Made by a program: the position numbers and the translations under genes
In this document: positions 6,710 to 13,732 of the stretch, one piece after another
How the letters are laid out: every line of letters begins with the position of its first letter
How positions within the stretch are numbered: the stretch's first letter is position 1
Source: Chloroflexota bacterium
GTDB lineage: Bacteria; Chloroflexota; Dormibacteria; Dormibacterales; Dormibacteraceae
DNA: 13,732 nt
Reading direction: 5' to 3'
Assembly (NCBI GenBank): GCA_005880175.1
Contig: VBJR01000250.1
Location: 1 to 13,732 of the forward strand
The notes under the pieces: generated by a model
The model's input: the letters and a program-made list of their open reading frames with translations, nothing else
What the model was told of the DNA's origin: nothing
The model's database searches: none

Positions 6710-7560
6710 GCGCCGTCCTGGGCCTCGACATCGGCGGCAGCCGGACGAGGGGGCGCGTGTGCGCTGACGGCCGGGTGGTCGCCGAGGCGTCCGGGCCGAG
6801 CGCGAGCCTGACGGCGGCGGGTCCTGACCAGGCTCGGGAGGTGCTCGGCGGGCTGCTGGCCGAGCTGGGCCGGCCGGCGGTGGTGGCGGCGGTGGCGGGC
6901 GCGGCCGGCTGCGACACGGCGGCCGGCCGGGACCGGATGCGGGAGCTGCTGGCGCCGCTGCTGCCGGGCGCCCGGGTCGAGGTGGTGCACGACACGCGGC
7001 TGGTGCTGGCGGCGGCGGGCCTGGACGCGGGCATCGTGCTGATCGCGGGCACGGGCTCGGTGGCGTGGGGCCGGTCGCCGGCCGGGGCCGAGGCCCGGGC
7101 CGGGGGGTGGGGCCACCTGCTCGGCGACGAGGGCAGCGGCTACTGGGTGGCGCGGGAGGCGATCCGCCGCGCGCTGGCCGAGCACGACCGGGGCGCGGAG
7201 CCGGGCCCGCTGGCCCGCCGCCTGCTGGCGGCGACGGGCGCGACCGACCCGCTGGACCTGACGGCCGCGTTCCACGCCGACCGCTCGCCGGAGCGCTGGG
7301 CCGCGCTGAGCCACGACGTGCTGGCGGCGGACCCGACGCTGGTGACGGCGACGGCCGCGGCCCTGGCGGGCCTGGCCACGACGGTGTCGGCCCGCCTGGA
7401 CCTGCGCGGCCCGGTGGTCCTGGCCGGCGGCATGCTGCTGTCGGAGCCCCCGCTGGAAGCGGCGCTCCGGGCCGCGCTCCCTCGCTCCGAGGCGCTGCGC
7501 GCCTCGGACGAGCCCGTAGCCGGCGCGGTGCACCTGGCTCAGCAGCTCGCGAGAGGTTGA
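6706..7560 (+). CDS. N-acetylglucosamine kinase, BadF/BadG/BcrA/BcrD ATPase family
   Basis: This 284-residue ASKHA-fold sugar kinase is expected to make GlcNAc-6-phosphate from GlcNAc released by NagZ; MurNAc is also possible, as for MurK-type enzymes. Phosphate-binding loop 1 is VLGLDIGGSRTRG (4-16). VVHDTRLVLAAAGLD (93-107) carries the likely catalytic Asp96. IAGTGSVAWGR (113-123) is phosphate loop 2. GGWGHLLGDEGSGYW (133-147) is the family signature shared with eukaryotic GlcNAc kinase, and VVLAGGMLL near 241-249 is the adenosine motif. The length is slightly short but complete for the family. GTG 6706 overlaps the preceding stop (GTGA). It is the last gene of the operon: a large inverted repeat begins at its stop codon. 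NagK of E. coli belongs to the unrelated ROK family, so that symbol is not used. Confidence 0.9.
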   Translation: MSAVLGLDIGGSRTRGRVCADGRVVAEASGPSASLTAAGPDQAREVLGGLLAELGRPAVVAAVAGAAGCDTAAGRDRMRELLAPLLPGARVEVVHDTRLVLAAAGLDAGIVLIAGTGSVAWGRSPAGAEARAGGWGHLLGDEGSGYWVAREAIRRALAEHDRGAEPGPLARRLLAATGATDPLDLTAAFHADRSPERWAALSHDVLAADPTLVTATAAALAGLATTVSARLDLRGPVVLAGGMLLSEPPLEAALRAALPRSEALRASDEPVAGAVHLAQQLARG

Positions 7561-7622
7561 ACCGCTGCCGGTTCAACCCTTCGTTGGCGCTTCGATGCGT
7601 TGAACCGGCAGCGGTTGCACCT
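7554..7622. repeat. Large inverted repeat made of two related palindromes at the operon end
   Basis: Bases 7560-7577 are perfectly complementary to 7599-7616 (18 bp). After two mismatches the pairing continues for four more bases (7554-7557 with 7619-7622). The loop is 21 bases. The left arm is itself a palindrome: GGTTGAACCG-CTGC-CGGTTCAACC at 7555-7578. The right arm repeats the half site GTTGAACCG and a decayed partner (7599-7620). The two palindrome centres are 43 bases apart, close to four helical turns. The left arm includes the kinase stop codon. It may be a terminator, a REP-like element or a paired protein-binding site. Confidence 0.85.
7555..7578 (+). terminator. Candidate terminator hairpin after the amino-sugar operon
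   Basis: This is a perfect 10-bp stem with a CTGC tetraloop starting inside the last codons of the kinase gene. No T-run follows (the next bases are CTTCGTTGG), so it is not a textbook intrinsic terminator. U-poor hairpins are common at operon ends in high-GC bacteria. The genes on the far side run towards it on the other strand, so a two-way stop would make sense here. The function is inferred. Confidence 0.4.
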
Positions 7623-7647
7623 TGATGACTGGGGTAGACGCCGGCTC

Positions 7648-7938
7648 GCGCAGGCCGCGTGGCTGCACGGGCTCGACTTCGAGCCCCGCGCGCCGGCGCA
7701 GGCGACCGTGCCGGACGGGCGGGGCATATGCGTGCCCACCGGCGTCTCGCTTCGTCGCAGCGCGCTCCCCGACTCCGACGTCGTCGGCTGTCGGGGCCTC
7801 CCCGCCACGTCGCCGGTCAGGACGGTCTTCGACCTCGCGCGTCACCTGCTCGCGGCCGGCTACCGCCTCCTCCGATTCACCGCCGCCGACCTCTACCGCA
7901 AGCCGGACGCCGTCGTCGCCCAGGTTCGGGACGGGCTC
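7648..7938 (+). pseudogene. Remnant of an AbiEi/DUF559-type (endonuclease-fold) protein, N-terminus and centre deleted
   Basis: The frame reads AWLHGLDFEPRAPAQATVPD, then VSLRRSALPDSDVVGCRGLP and TSPVRTVFDLARH. This is the middle 'AbiEi-like' part of a protein family common in high-GC actinobacteria and Chloroflexota. It then passes without a break into LLAAGYRLLRFTAADLYRKP and DAVVAQVRDGL, the extreme C-terminus of the DUF559 (Vsr-like nuclease) domain. In intact members more than 100 residues, including the catalytic acidic residues, lie between these parts. Here they are joined in frame at 7840-7863. The N-terminal winged-helix region is also missing: before AWLHG the sequence runs into the inverted repeat. 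No family-like stop codon is present; the frame runs on antisense into the ABC permease gene. The remnant cannot encode a functional nuclease. The family assignment is from memory of its motifs. Confidence 0.62.
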
Positions 7939-8694
7939 AGGTCAGGTAGCGCTCGAACGTCAGCCAGCGCACCGCGATCAGGTAGGCCAGGCCGCCCAGG
8001 GCCAGCATCAGCACTGACAGGACCGGGAACCGCCACAGACCCGGCACCAGCGTCACGCACAGCCCCGTCATGATCATCGTCGGGACCACGAAGAAGCCGT
8101 TCAGGTTGTTCGCCGTCCGGAAGTCCCGCGCGACCAGGGCCAGCAGCAGGCTGATGCCGATCGACGCCGTCAGCGCGCACAGGACCAGCACCAGTGCGGC
8201 CAGGACGTACAGGATGCCCGCGTGCGTGAGCAGCAGCACCACCGCCGCGTCGATCACGAACAGAGGCAGCAGCGTTGCCGCCGCGACCAGCAGGTTCGCC
8301 GCCGTCTTCGCGGTCAGGATGTCCTTCACGCTCACCGGCAGTGCCACGAGCAGCTCGATGGAGCGCCGCTCCCGCTCGCTGATCACCGTGTGCGTCGCGG
8401 CCAGCGACGGGGTCATCAGGCCGCCCAGGACGAAGAACAGCGGGAACGTGACGTACAGGAACAGCTCGTCGAGCCGGGTCAGCCCCGCCATCCCCGGCAC
8501 CCCCGCCGGCAGCGTCGCCTGACCCCGCATCGCCGACCCGCCCGCCGCCGCCAGCAGCTGCACGACCGGCGCGACCACCATGATCAGGGCCGGTAGCAGC
8601 AGGCCTGTCAGCAGCGCGTTCCGGCTGCGCAGGAACTGCCGCAGCTCCTTGCGCAGCAGCACGCGCACGGGCTTGCTCACTCGCGGCAGCCGGA

Positions 8695-8698
<4 letters not shown>
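7937..8698 (-). CDS. ABC-2 type exporter permease
   Basis: This 253-residue integral membrane protein starts at ATG 8698-8696, overlapping the stop of its ATPase gene (ATGA). A basic start (residues 1-28, VRVLLRKELRQFLRSRN) precedes a first membrane segment at about 29-50, then an external loop, a segment near 79-97, and four more near 134-155, 161-178, 186-205 and 219-243. The cytoplasmic stretch ISERERRSIELLVALPVSVKD is the hallmark of the ABC-2/NatB-like permease family, where it contacts the ATPase. One subunit of this size would act as a homodimer with two copies of the ATPase. The sequence does not show the exported substrate; drugs, sodium or lipid-linked compounds are all known for the family. 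The gene ends by touching the decayed DUF559 remnant on the opposite strand. Confidence 0.9.
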
Positions 8699-9594
<896 letters not shown>

Positions 9595-9611
9595 AGGGTA
9601 CCCGGACGGTA

Positions 9612-12137
9612 TCAGCGCGCCCGGTAGCGCTTGAGACCCTCGAGCCACAGCGGCACGACGAGGCCCGCGACGACCACCAGCGCCCCGCTCAGGGCCGGCA
9701 CCGGGCCGCCGTGGAGCAGCACCCGCAGCGGCGGCCACGCCAGGATCGCGACCGCGAACGCGACCGCGGCGCCGGCCCACAGCAGCATCGCCGGGTTGGC
9801 CAGGAGGTCGCGCGGCTCGATCGGCCGCCGCTCCCAGCCCATGACGACGCCGAGCGCGGCGTGGCCGACCAGCCAGACGGCCATGGCCAGGGTCCGCGCC
9901 CCGTCCACGCCGTACGCGTGCAGGGCCACCAGGTACGTCACCCCGGACAGTACGGCCAGCGTGAGCCCGCCGGCCGCGACCCCGGCCAGCAGGCGCCGGT
10001 CCACGATCCGGGCCCGCGGGTCGCGCGGCCGCCGCCGCATCTCGTCGCCCTCGGCCGGCAGGTTCACGAACGCGACCGAGGCGCCCAGGTCCATGAACAG
10101 CTCCAGCACCACGATCTGGAGCGGGCTGAACGGCAGGGGCCGGCCGGTCACCGCCATCACGAACGTGACCAGGATCAGCGCCAGCTTGACCGCCAGGTAG
10201 TAGCGGACCGCCTTGCGCAGGTTCTCGTACAGCCGGCGGCCCTCGGCCGCCGCCCCGGCCAGCGTCGCGAAGTTGTCGTCGGCGAGGATCAGGTCGGCCG
10301 CCTCGCGGGCGACGTCGCTGCCGCTGCGGCCCATCGCCACGCCGATGGCGGCCGCCTCCAGGGCGGGCGCGTCGTTGACGCCATCGCCGGTGACCGCCAC
10401 CACCTCGCCGGCCGCCGCGGCGGCCTGGACGATCCGCAGCTTGTCCTCGGGACGCGCCCGGGCCACCACGCAGCCGCGGGCGGCGTGGCTGGCCAGCTCG
10501 GCCGAGCTCCAGGCCTTGGTCTGGGCGGCGATGAACGTCGGGCCGCCCAGGCCGGCCGCGCGGGCCACGGCGGCGGCGGTGGCGGGCTGGTCGCCCGTGA
10601 CCATCGTGACCGCCACGCCGGCGCCCTGCAGCTCCCGCACGGCCCGGCTCACCTCGGGCCGGAGCGGGTCGCTGAACGCGAGCAGGCCCTCGAAGACCAG
10701 GTCGCGCTCGAGCTGCGAGGGGCCGCCCAGCGGCGGCCCGTGGATCACCCGGGAGGCGACCGCCAGGACGCGGGAGCCGCCCGCCGTCAGCTCCGAGGCG
10801 GCGGCCACCACCTGGCTGCGCAGGTCGCTGCCCAGGGTCTGCGTCGCCCCGCTGCGGGTGCGCCACCAGTGGGCCCGCACCAGCACCGCCTCGGGCGCGC
10901 CCTTGACGCCCAGGACCAGGTCGTCGCCGAGCTGGACCAGGCCGGAGGCCATGCGCCGGGCGCTGTCGAAGCCGAATCGCACGGGCGGGTCGGGCCAATC
11001 CGCCTCGGTGGCCCGCCAGACGGCCGCGTCGATCGGGTCCGCCAGCCGCGAGTCGCCCCCGGTCGGCGGCTCGCTGGCCAGGCGCGCCAGCTGGCCCAGC
11101 CGGTCGAGGTCCTCCTGGCGGCCGGGCCCGCTCTCGACGACGGTGCCGGCCGTGACCGCCGACGTCAGGCTGATCCGGTTCTCGGTCAACGTGCCGGTCT
11201 TGTCGGTGCAGACGAGGGTGGTGGCGCCCAGGGTCTCGGCGGCGCCCAGGTGGCGGATGATCGCGCCCTGGCGGACCATCCGCAGCGAGCCGAGGCCGAG
11301 CACCACGACCACGAGGACGGGCAGCTCCTGCGGGATCGTCGCGAACGCCAGGGTGAGCGCCGTCAGCACCATCTGGCGCGGGTCCTGGCCCCGGAGCAGG
11401 CCGATCAGCGGGACGACCACGCTGATGACGACGGCGGCGATCAGGAGGCCGCGGGCGAGCTCGTCCATGCGCTGCTGCAGCGGCGTGCGCTGGGCCTTCG
11501 TCTCCGCGACCATCGAGGCCACGCGGCCCAGGGTGGACGCCTCGCCGACCACCGTCACGACAGCCGTCGCGCGTCCGCGCAGGAGGTGCGTGCCGGCCTT
11601 CAGCTCGGCCACCTCGCCCGGGAGGGGGCGAATCTCGACCGGTTGGGACTCGCCCGTCACCAGCGACTCGTCCACCAGCAGCTCGTCCGCCTCCAGGACG
11701 CGGGCGTCGGCGGGAATCCGGGAGCCGGCCGAGAGCAGGATCACGTCGTCGGGGACCAGCTCGTCGGGCGGCACCTCCTGGAGGTGGCGGTCGCGCCAGA
11801 CGAGGGCCCGCGGCGCCGAGAGGATCGACAGCGAGGCGATCGCGCGGCTCGCCCGCCACTCCGTCCACGTCTCCAGGCCGACCACGATCACGATCACGGC
11901 CAGGATCACCACGGCGTCCCGAAACGCGCCCAGGACCGCGTAGATCACGGCCACCGCCAGCAGGAGCAGCACCAGGCGCTCGGTCAGCGTCTGCCGCAGG
12001 CGCCGGCCGAACGGCAGGCCCATGGGGCCGCGGGGGCGGATGCGCCGCCGGAGGGCGAGCCTCGACGCCGCCTCGGCGCTGGTCAGGCCGTAGGTGGCGC
12101 CCACCAGCATCGGGGAGGTCGGATGGGCGTCGTTCAC
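9612..12137 (-). CDS. P2-like cation-transporting P-type ATPase with atypical ion-site residues
   Basis: This is an 841-residue membrane pump from GTG 12137; ATG 12110 would give 832. The GTG is preferred because AGGAGGG (12152-12158) precedes it, though the 14-base spacing is long. Numbering here is from the GTG. The N-terminal 'GLTSAEAASRLA' motif near 17-28 and the actuator TGES at 161-164 are present. So are the phosphorylation motif CTDKTGTLT at 310-318, KGAPEAVL near 412-419, TGDQPAT near 514-520 and the hinge TGDGVNDAPAL at 583-593. Membrane segments pair near 54-90 and 230-285, with a C-terminal bundle from about 638. The layout is that of Ca2+-ATPase-like P2 pumps. The transport-site residues differ: M4 is IPQELP, M5 carries Lys651 and M6 reads ELFMDLG (Glu679, Asp683). 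The ion is therefore uncertain. The two ABC exporter genes follow on the same strand. Confidence 0.9.
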   Translation of the reverse strand: MNDAHPTSPMLVGATYGLTSAEAASRLALRRRIRPRGPMGLPFGRRLRQTLTERLVLLLLAVAVIYAVLGAFRDAVVILAVIVIVVGLETWTEWRASRAIASLSILSAPRALVWRDRHLQEVPPDELVPDDVILLSAGSRIPADARVLEADELLVDESLVTGESQPVEIRPLPGEVAELKAGTHLLRGRATAVVTVVGEASTLGRVASMVAETKAQRTPLQQRMDELARGLLIAAVVISVVVPLIGLLRGQDPRQMVLTALTLAFATIPQELPVLVVVVLGLGSLRMVRQGAIIRHLGAAETLGATTLVCTDKTGTLTENRISLTSAVTAGTVVESGPGRQEDLDRLGQLARLASEPPTGGDSRLADPIDAAVWRATEADWPDPPVRFGFDSARRMASGLVQLGDDLVLGVKGAPEAVLVRAHWWRTRSGATQTLGSDLRSQVVAAASELTAGGSRVLAVASRVIHGPPLGGPSQLERDLVFEGLLAFSDPLRPEVSRAVRELQGAGVAVTMVTGDQPATAAAVARAAGLGGPTFIAAQTKAWSSAELASHAARGCVVARARPEDKLRIVQAAAAAGEVVAVTGDGVNDAPALEAAAIGVAMGRSGSDVAREAADLILADDNFATLAGAAAEGRRLYENLRKAVRYYLAVKLALILVTFVMAVTGRPLPFSPLQIVVLELFMDLGASVAFVNLPAEGDEMRRRPRDPRARIVDRRLLAGVAAGGLTLAVLSGVTYLVALHAYGVDGARTLAMAVWLVGHAALGVVMGWERRPIEPRDLLANPAMLLWAGAAVAFAVAILAWPPLRVLLHGGPVPALSGALVVVAGLVVPLWLEGLKRYRAR

Positions 12138-12293
12138 TGCGTGCGTGTCGGCCCTCCTGGTGCCGGCCCCCCGACACGGCAGCCGGCGGAGCCGGACCTC
12201 TTGTTTGGCAGGAATCAATGATCGCGGTTTGGGCTGGTCTCCTGCCGCTTCTCGTCGAGCGTCTACCTTTACAGCGACAGGAGGTTTGGAAGG
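12138..12293. promoter_or_regulatory. Divergent intergenic region between the P-type ATPase and the cyclase-family gene
   Basis: These 156 bases separate two genes transcribed away from each other, so both promoters should lie here. The centre (about 12200-12275) is visibly richer in A/T than the genes. Ribosome binding sites are clear: AGGAGGG at 12152-12158 for the minus-strand pump gene and AGGAGG at 12279-12284 for the cyclase gene, 9 bases before its ATG. A 5-bp stem CCGGC-GGA-GCCGG lies at 12183-12195. I found no convincing -35/-10 pair on either strand. Confidence 0.5.
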
Positions 12294-13175
12294 ATGAGGG
12301 GTGTCGGCTGGGGACGCTGGGGTGCGGACGACGAGCGAGGGGCGCTGAACCTGGTGGACGCGCAGGCCGTGCGGCGCGGGCTGGACGCCGCCCGCCGCGG
12401 CCAGGTGGTGCCGCTCGGACTGCCCGTGCAGTCCCGGCAGGTCCCGGTCCTGCCGCCGCGCCCGCCGGTCCTCCACACGATGCTGGTGGACGGAGGCGAC
12501 TTCGAGGCCGGGGCGCGCCGGGCCCCCAACGGCTTCCAGTTCGCCGACGACCACCTGTCGCTGGCCTGCCACAGCGGCACGCACATCGACGCGCTCAGCC
12601 ACGTCGCGCGGGATGGCCTGATGTACAACGGCATCCCGGCCAGCGAGGTCCGGAGCACCACCGGCGCGCGGCGGCTGGGCATCGACCGCGTCGGCGGCAT
12701 CGTGTGCCGGGGCGTCCTGATCGACGTGCTGGGCGCCGCCAACGGGCCGCTGGAGGCCGGCCGCCCGATCCGGGTGGGGGACGTGGAGCGGGCGCTGAAC
12801 CGGATGGCCGTGCAGCTCCAGCCGGGCGACGCGGCGCTGATCCGGACCGGGTGGCTGGCCCGCTTCGACCCGGCCGACCCGAGCTGGTACGAGTCCGAGC
12901 CCGGCATCGACGTGGACGCGGCGTGCTGGCTGGCGGACCGGGGCGTGGTCCTGATCGGGGCCGACAACTTCGCGGTCGAGGTGCTGCCGGCGCCCTCGGG
13001 CGACGTCCTGCCGGTGCACCTGGCGATGCTCCAGGAGCGCGGGGTGTACCTGCTGGAGCTGCTCGACCTGGAGCCGCTGGTCGCCGCGTCGGCGTGGACG
13101 TTCACGTTCGTCGTGGCGCCGCTCCGGATCACGGGCGGCGTGGGGAGCCCGGTCAACCCGCTCGCGATCATCTGA
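12294..13175 (+). CDS. Cyclase family protein (kynurenine formamidase-like metal-dependent hydrolase)
   Basis: This is a 293-residue cytoplasmic protein. ATG 12294 follows an excellent AGGAGG nine bases upstream. The metal-binding signature of the cyclase/kynurenine formamidase family, H-x-G-T-H-x-D-x-x-x-H, is present as HSGTHIDALSH at residues 93-103. The start GWGRWGADDERGALN (5-19) and the C-terminal GADNFAVEVLP with LLELLDLEPL match the large actinobacterial subgroup annotated only as 'cyclase family protein'. Members open amide or lactone bonds; N-formylkynurenine, isatin and polyketide-type substrates are known in different branches. Nothing in the neighbourhood (transporters on one side, a repeat protein on the other) points to a pathway, so the substrate is open. 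It appears to be a single-gene unit: the next gene starts 80 bases further on. Confidence 0.88.
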   Translation: MRGVGWGRWGADDERGALNLVDAQAVRRGLDAARRGQVVPLGLPVQSRQVPVLPPRPPVLHTMLVDGGDFEAGARRAPNGFQFADDHLSLACHSGTHIDALSHVARDGLMYNGIPASEVRSTTGARRLGIDRVGGIVCRGVLIDVLGAANGPLEAGRPIRVGDVERALNRMAVQLQPGDAALIRTGWLARFDPADPSWYESEPGIDVDAACWLADRGVVLIGADNFAVEVLPAPSGDVLPVHLAMLQERGVYLLELLDLEPLVAASAWTFTFVVAPLRITGGVGSPVNPLAII

Positions 13176-13200
13176 ACCGGGCGCCCGTCCCGCCGCCCCG

Positions 13201-13214
13201 GGGACATTTGTCCT
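13201..13214. promoter_or_regulatory. Palindromic candidate operator GGGACATTTGTCCT
   Basis: GGACA-TT-TGTCC is a perfect 12-base palindrome in the 80-base gap between the cyclase gene and the repeat-protein gene, 42 bases before the latter's ATG. The 14 bases match 11 of 14 positions of the DevR/DosR-type box core GGGACTWWAGTCCC, keeping the GGGAC and GTCC halves. A weak promoter-like pair overlaps it: TTGTCC at 13208-13213, then 17 bases to TTAGAG at 13231-13236. Both assignments are tentative; chance occurrence or another regulator is possible. Confidence 0.35.
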
Positions 13215-13255
13215 ATGGCGACCCAACCTCTTAGAGAGTCACATTCTCACTGGCA

Positions 13256-13732
13256 ATGCTCCGCTCCGCTCGCCGCGTCCCGTTCCTGGTCCTCGCTGCC
13301 GGCGCCATGCTGCTGCTGGTGGCGGCCGCCGCGCTGGCCTGGCGCGGCTCGGCCCTGCCGGCCGCGAGGGGCGGCGGCGGCTCGGCTTCGCAGGCGGCCG
13401 GCGGCGGCAGCACCGCGTCGGTGGCCACGGGCCTGGGCGGCGGCGTCGATGGCTCGGCCGCGGTGGGCGCGAGCGGCGGCGGCGGTGGTGGCCGGGCGGC
13501 TGGCGGTGGCCAGGCGACGAACGGCGGCCAGGCGACCGGCGGCGGCGAGGCCACGAATGATGGCCAGGCGACGAACGACGGCCCGGCGACCAACGGCGGT
13601 CAAGCGACCAACGGCGGTCAAGCGACCAACGGCGGTCAAGCGACGAGCGGCGGCCAGACAACGAGCGGCGGCCAGACAACGAGCGGCGGCCAGACAACGA
13701 ACGACGGCCAGACAACGAGCGGCGGCCAGACA
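13256..13732 (+). CDS. Secreted or membrane-anchored low-complexity repeat protein (3' end outside window)
   Basis: The frame is open from ATG 13256 to the window end (159 codons). The N-terminus MLRSARRVPFLVLAAGAMLL has basic residues followed by a hydrophobic stretch to about residue 29, a signal peptide or single membrane anchor. There is no signal-peptidase II lipobox. Residues 35-83 are Gly/Ala/Ser-rich. From residue 84 the protein is a tandem six-residue repeat: GGQATN, then DGQATN, GGQATS and GGQTTS variants. The product would be an extended, Thr/Ser/Asn-rich, uncharged stalk outside the membrane, perhaps O-glycosylated. Any functional domain must lie beyond the window. The Shine-Dalgarno sequence is poor (AGAGAG, 17 bases upstream). 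The opposite strand is also open, but it encodes only Arg/Pro-rich shadow sequence without a signal peptide pattern. No homology is recognised. Confidence 0.72.
   Translation, partial: MLRSARRVPFLVLAAGAMLLLVAAAALAWRGSALPAARGGGGSASQAAGGGSTASVATGLGGGVDGSAAVGASGGGGGGRAAGGGQATNGGQATGGGEATNDGQATNDGPATNGGQATNGGQATNGGQATSGGQTTSGGQTTSGGQTTNDGQTTSGGQT
13505..13732 (+). repeat. 18-bp tandem coding repeat (minisatellite), at least 12.7 units
   Basis: Twelve complete 18-base units (13505-13720) plus 12 bases of a thirteenth continue beyond the window. In order they read GGQATN, GGQATG, GGEATN, DGQATN, DGPATN, GGQATN twice, GGQATS, GGQTTS twice, GGQTTN and DGQTTS. Units 6 and 7 are identical at the DNA level (GGCGGTCAAGCGACCAAC), and units 9 and 10 are also identical. 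The early units differ more. The period is a multiple of three, so copy-number changes keep the frame. Confidence 0.95.

Noticed and set aside
7600..8073. 157-codon + strand ORF as an intact gene
   Set aside because: It starts inside the inverted repeat, carries a deleted DUF559 core and overlaps the ABC permease by about 137 bases with no family-like end; treated as a remnant.
12201..12272. Sigma-70-like promoter for the cyclase gene (TTGTTT, TACCTT)
   Set aside because: No -35/-10 pair with acceptable spacing; only the AT-richer composition and position suggest a promoter.
13215..13255. ATG at 13215 (MATQPLRESHSHW...) as the start of the terminal gene
   Set aside because: Its frame gives Arg/Ala/Pro-rich shadow sequence with Cys and Trp runs, whereas ATG 13256 gives a signal peptide and a regular repeat protein.
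13231..13715. Minus-strand ORFs opposite the repeat region encoding Ser-Gly-Arg-Arg or Pro-rich repeats
   Set aside because: Any 18-bp repeat free of stops is open on several frames; only the + frame has a credible N-terminal secretion signal and balanced composition.
13505..13732. The 18-bp tandem repeat as a CRISPR array
   Set aside because: The units are contiguous with no unique spacers and keep a codon frame; it is a coding minisatellite.

Overview
The window is one high-GC (visibly above 70 %), densely packed bacterial segment. The GTG/TTG starts, 4-base gene overlaps, Shine-Dalgarno sequences and gene families fit a high-GC Actinomycetota lineage. Thermoleophilia-like or Chloroflexota soil lineages are also possible. 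No rRNA, tRNA, CRISPR array or intact mobile element is visible, so the taxon stays open.

Left part (1-7560, + strand): an amino-sugar import and catabolism operon. In order it holds the 3' end of a sugar-binding lipoprotein gene, two MalF/MalG-type permeases, a cytoplasmic GH3 beta-N-acetylglucosaminidase (nagZ), a SIS-domain gene of the UPF0309 type that is broken by a small frameshifting deletion, nagA, a GlmS-like deaminase/isomerase (NagB-II/AgaS type) and a BadF-type N-acetylglucosamine kinase. From nagZ to the kinase every junction is a 4-base TTGA/GTGA overlap, so translation is probably coupled. The logic is: import a GlcNAc-containing oligosaccharide (chito-oligosaccharide or cell-wall fragment), cut it, phosphorylate GlcNAc, deacetylate GlcNAc-6-P, and convert GlcN-6-P to fructose-6-P. 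No transporter ATPase is encoded here. A 240-bp block that duplicates the last 39 bp of the second permease gene sits between that permease and nagZ.

Middle (7554-7938): a large inverted repeat at the end of the operon, followed by the remnant of an AbiEi/DUF559-type protein gene that has lost its N-terminus and its central part.

Right of that (7937-12137, - strand): a likely three-gene transport unit, made of a P2-like P-type ATPase with unusual ion-site residues and then an ABC-2 exporter (ATPase plus permease).

Far right (12294-13732, + strand): a cyclase/kynurenine-formamidase-family hydrolase, then a short AT-richer gap with a palindrome, then the start of a secreted or membrane-anchored low-complexity protein built of an 18-bp (six-residue GGQATN-like) repeat that runs off the window.

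Three local sequence scars (the 240-bp duplication block, the SIS frameshift and the collapsed DUF559 gene) are the most unusual structural signals, with the pump's ion site and the repeat protein. I do not see a clear-cut new multi-gene system. All statements come from reading the sequence; no database search was run.
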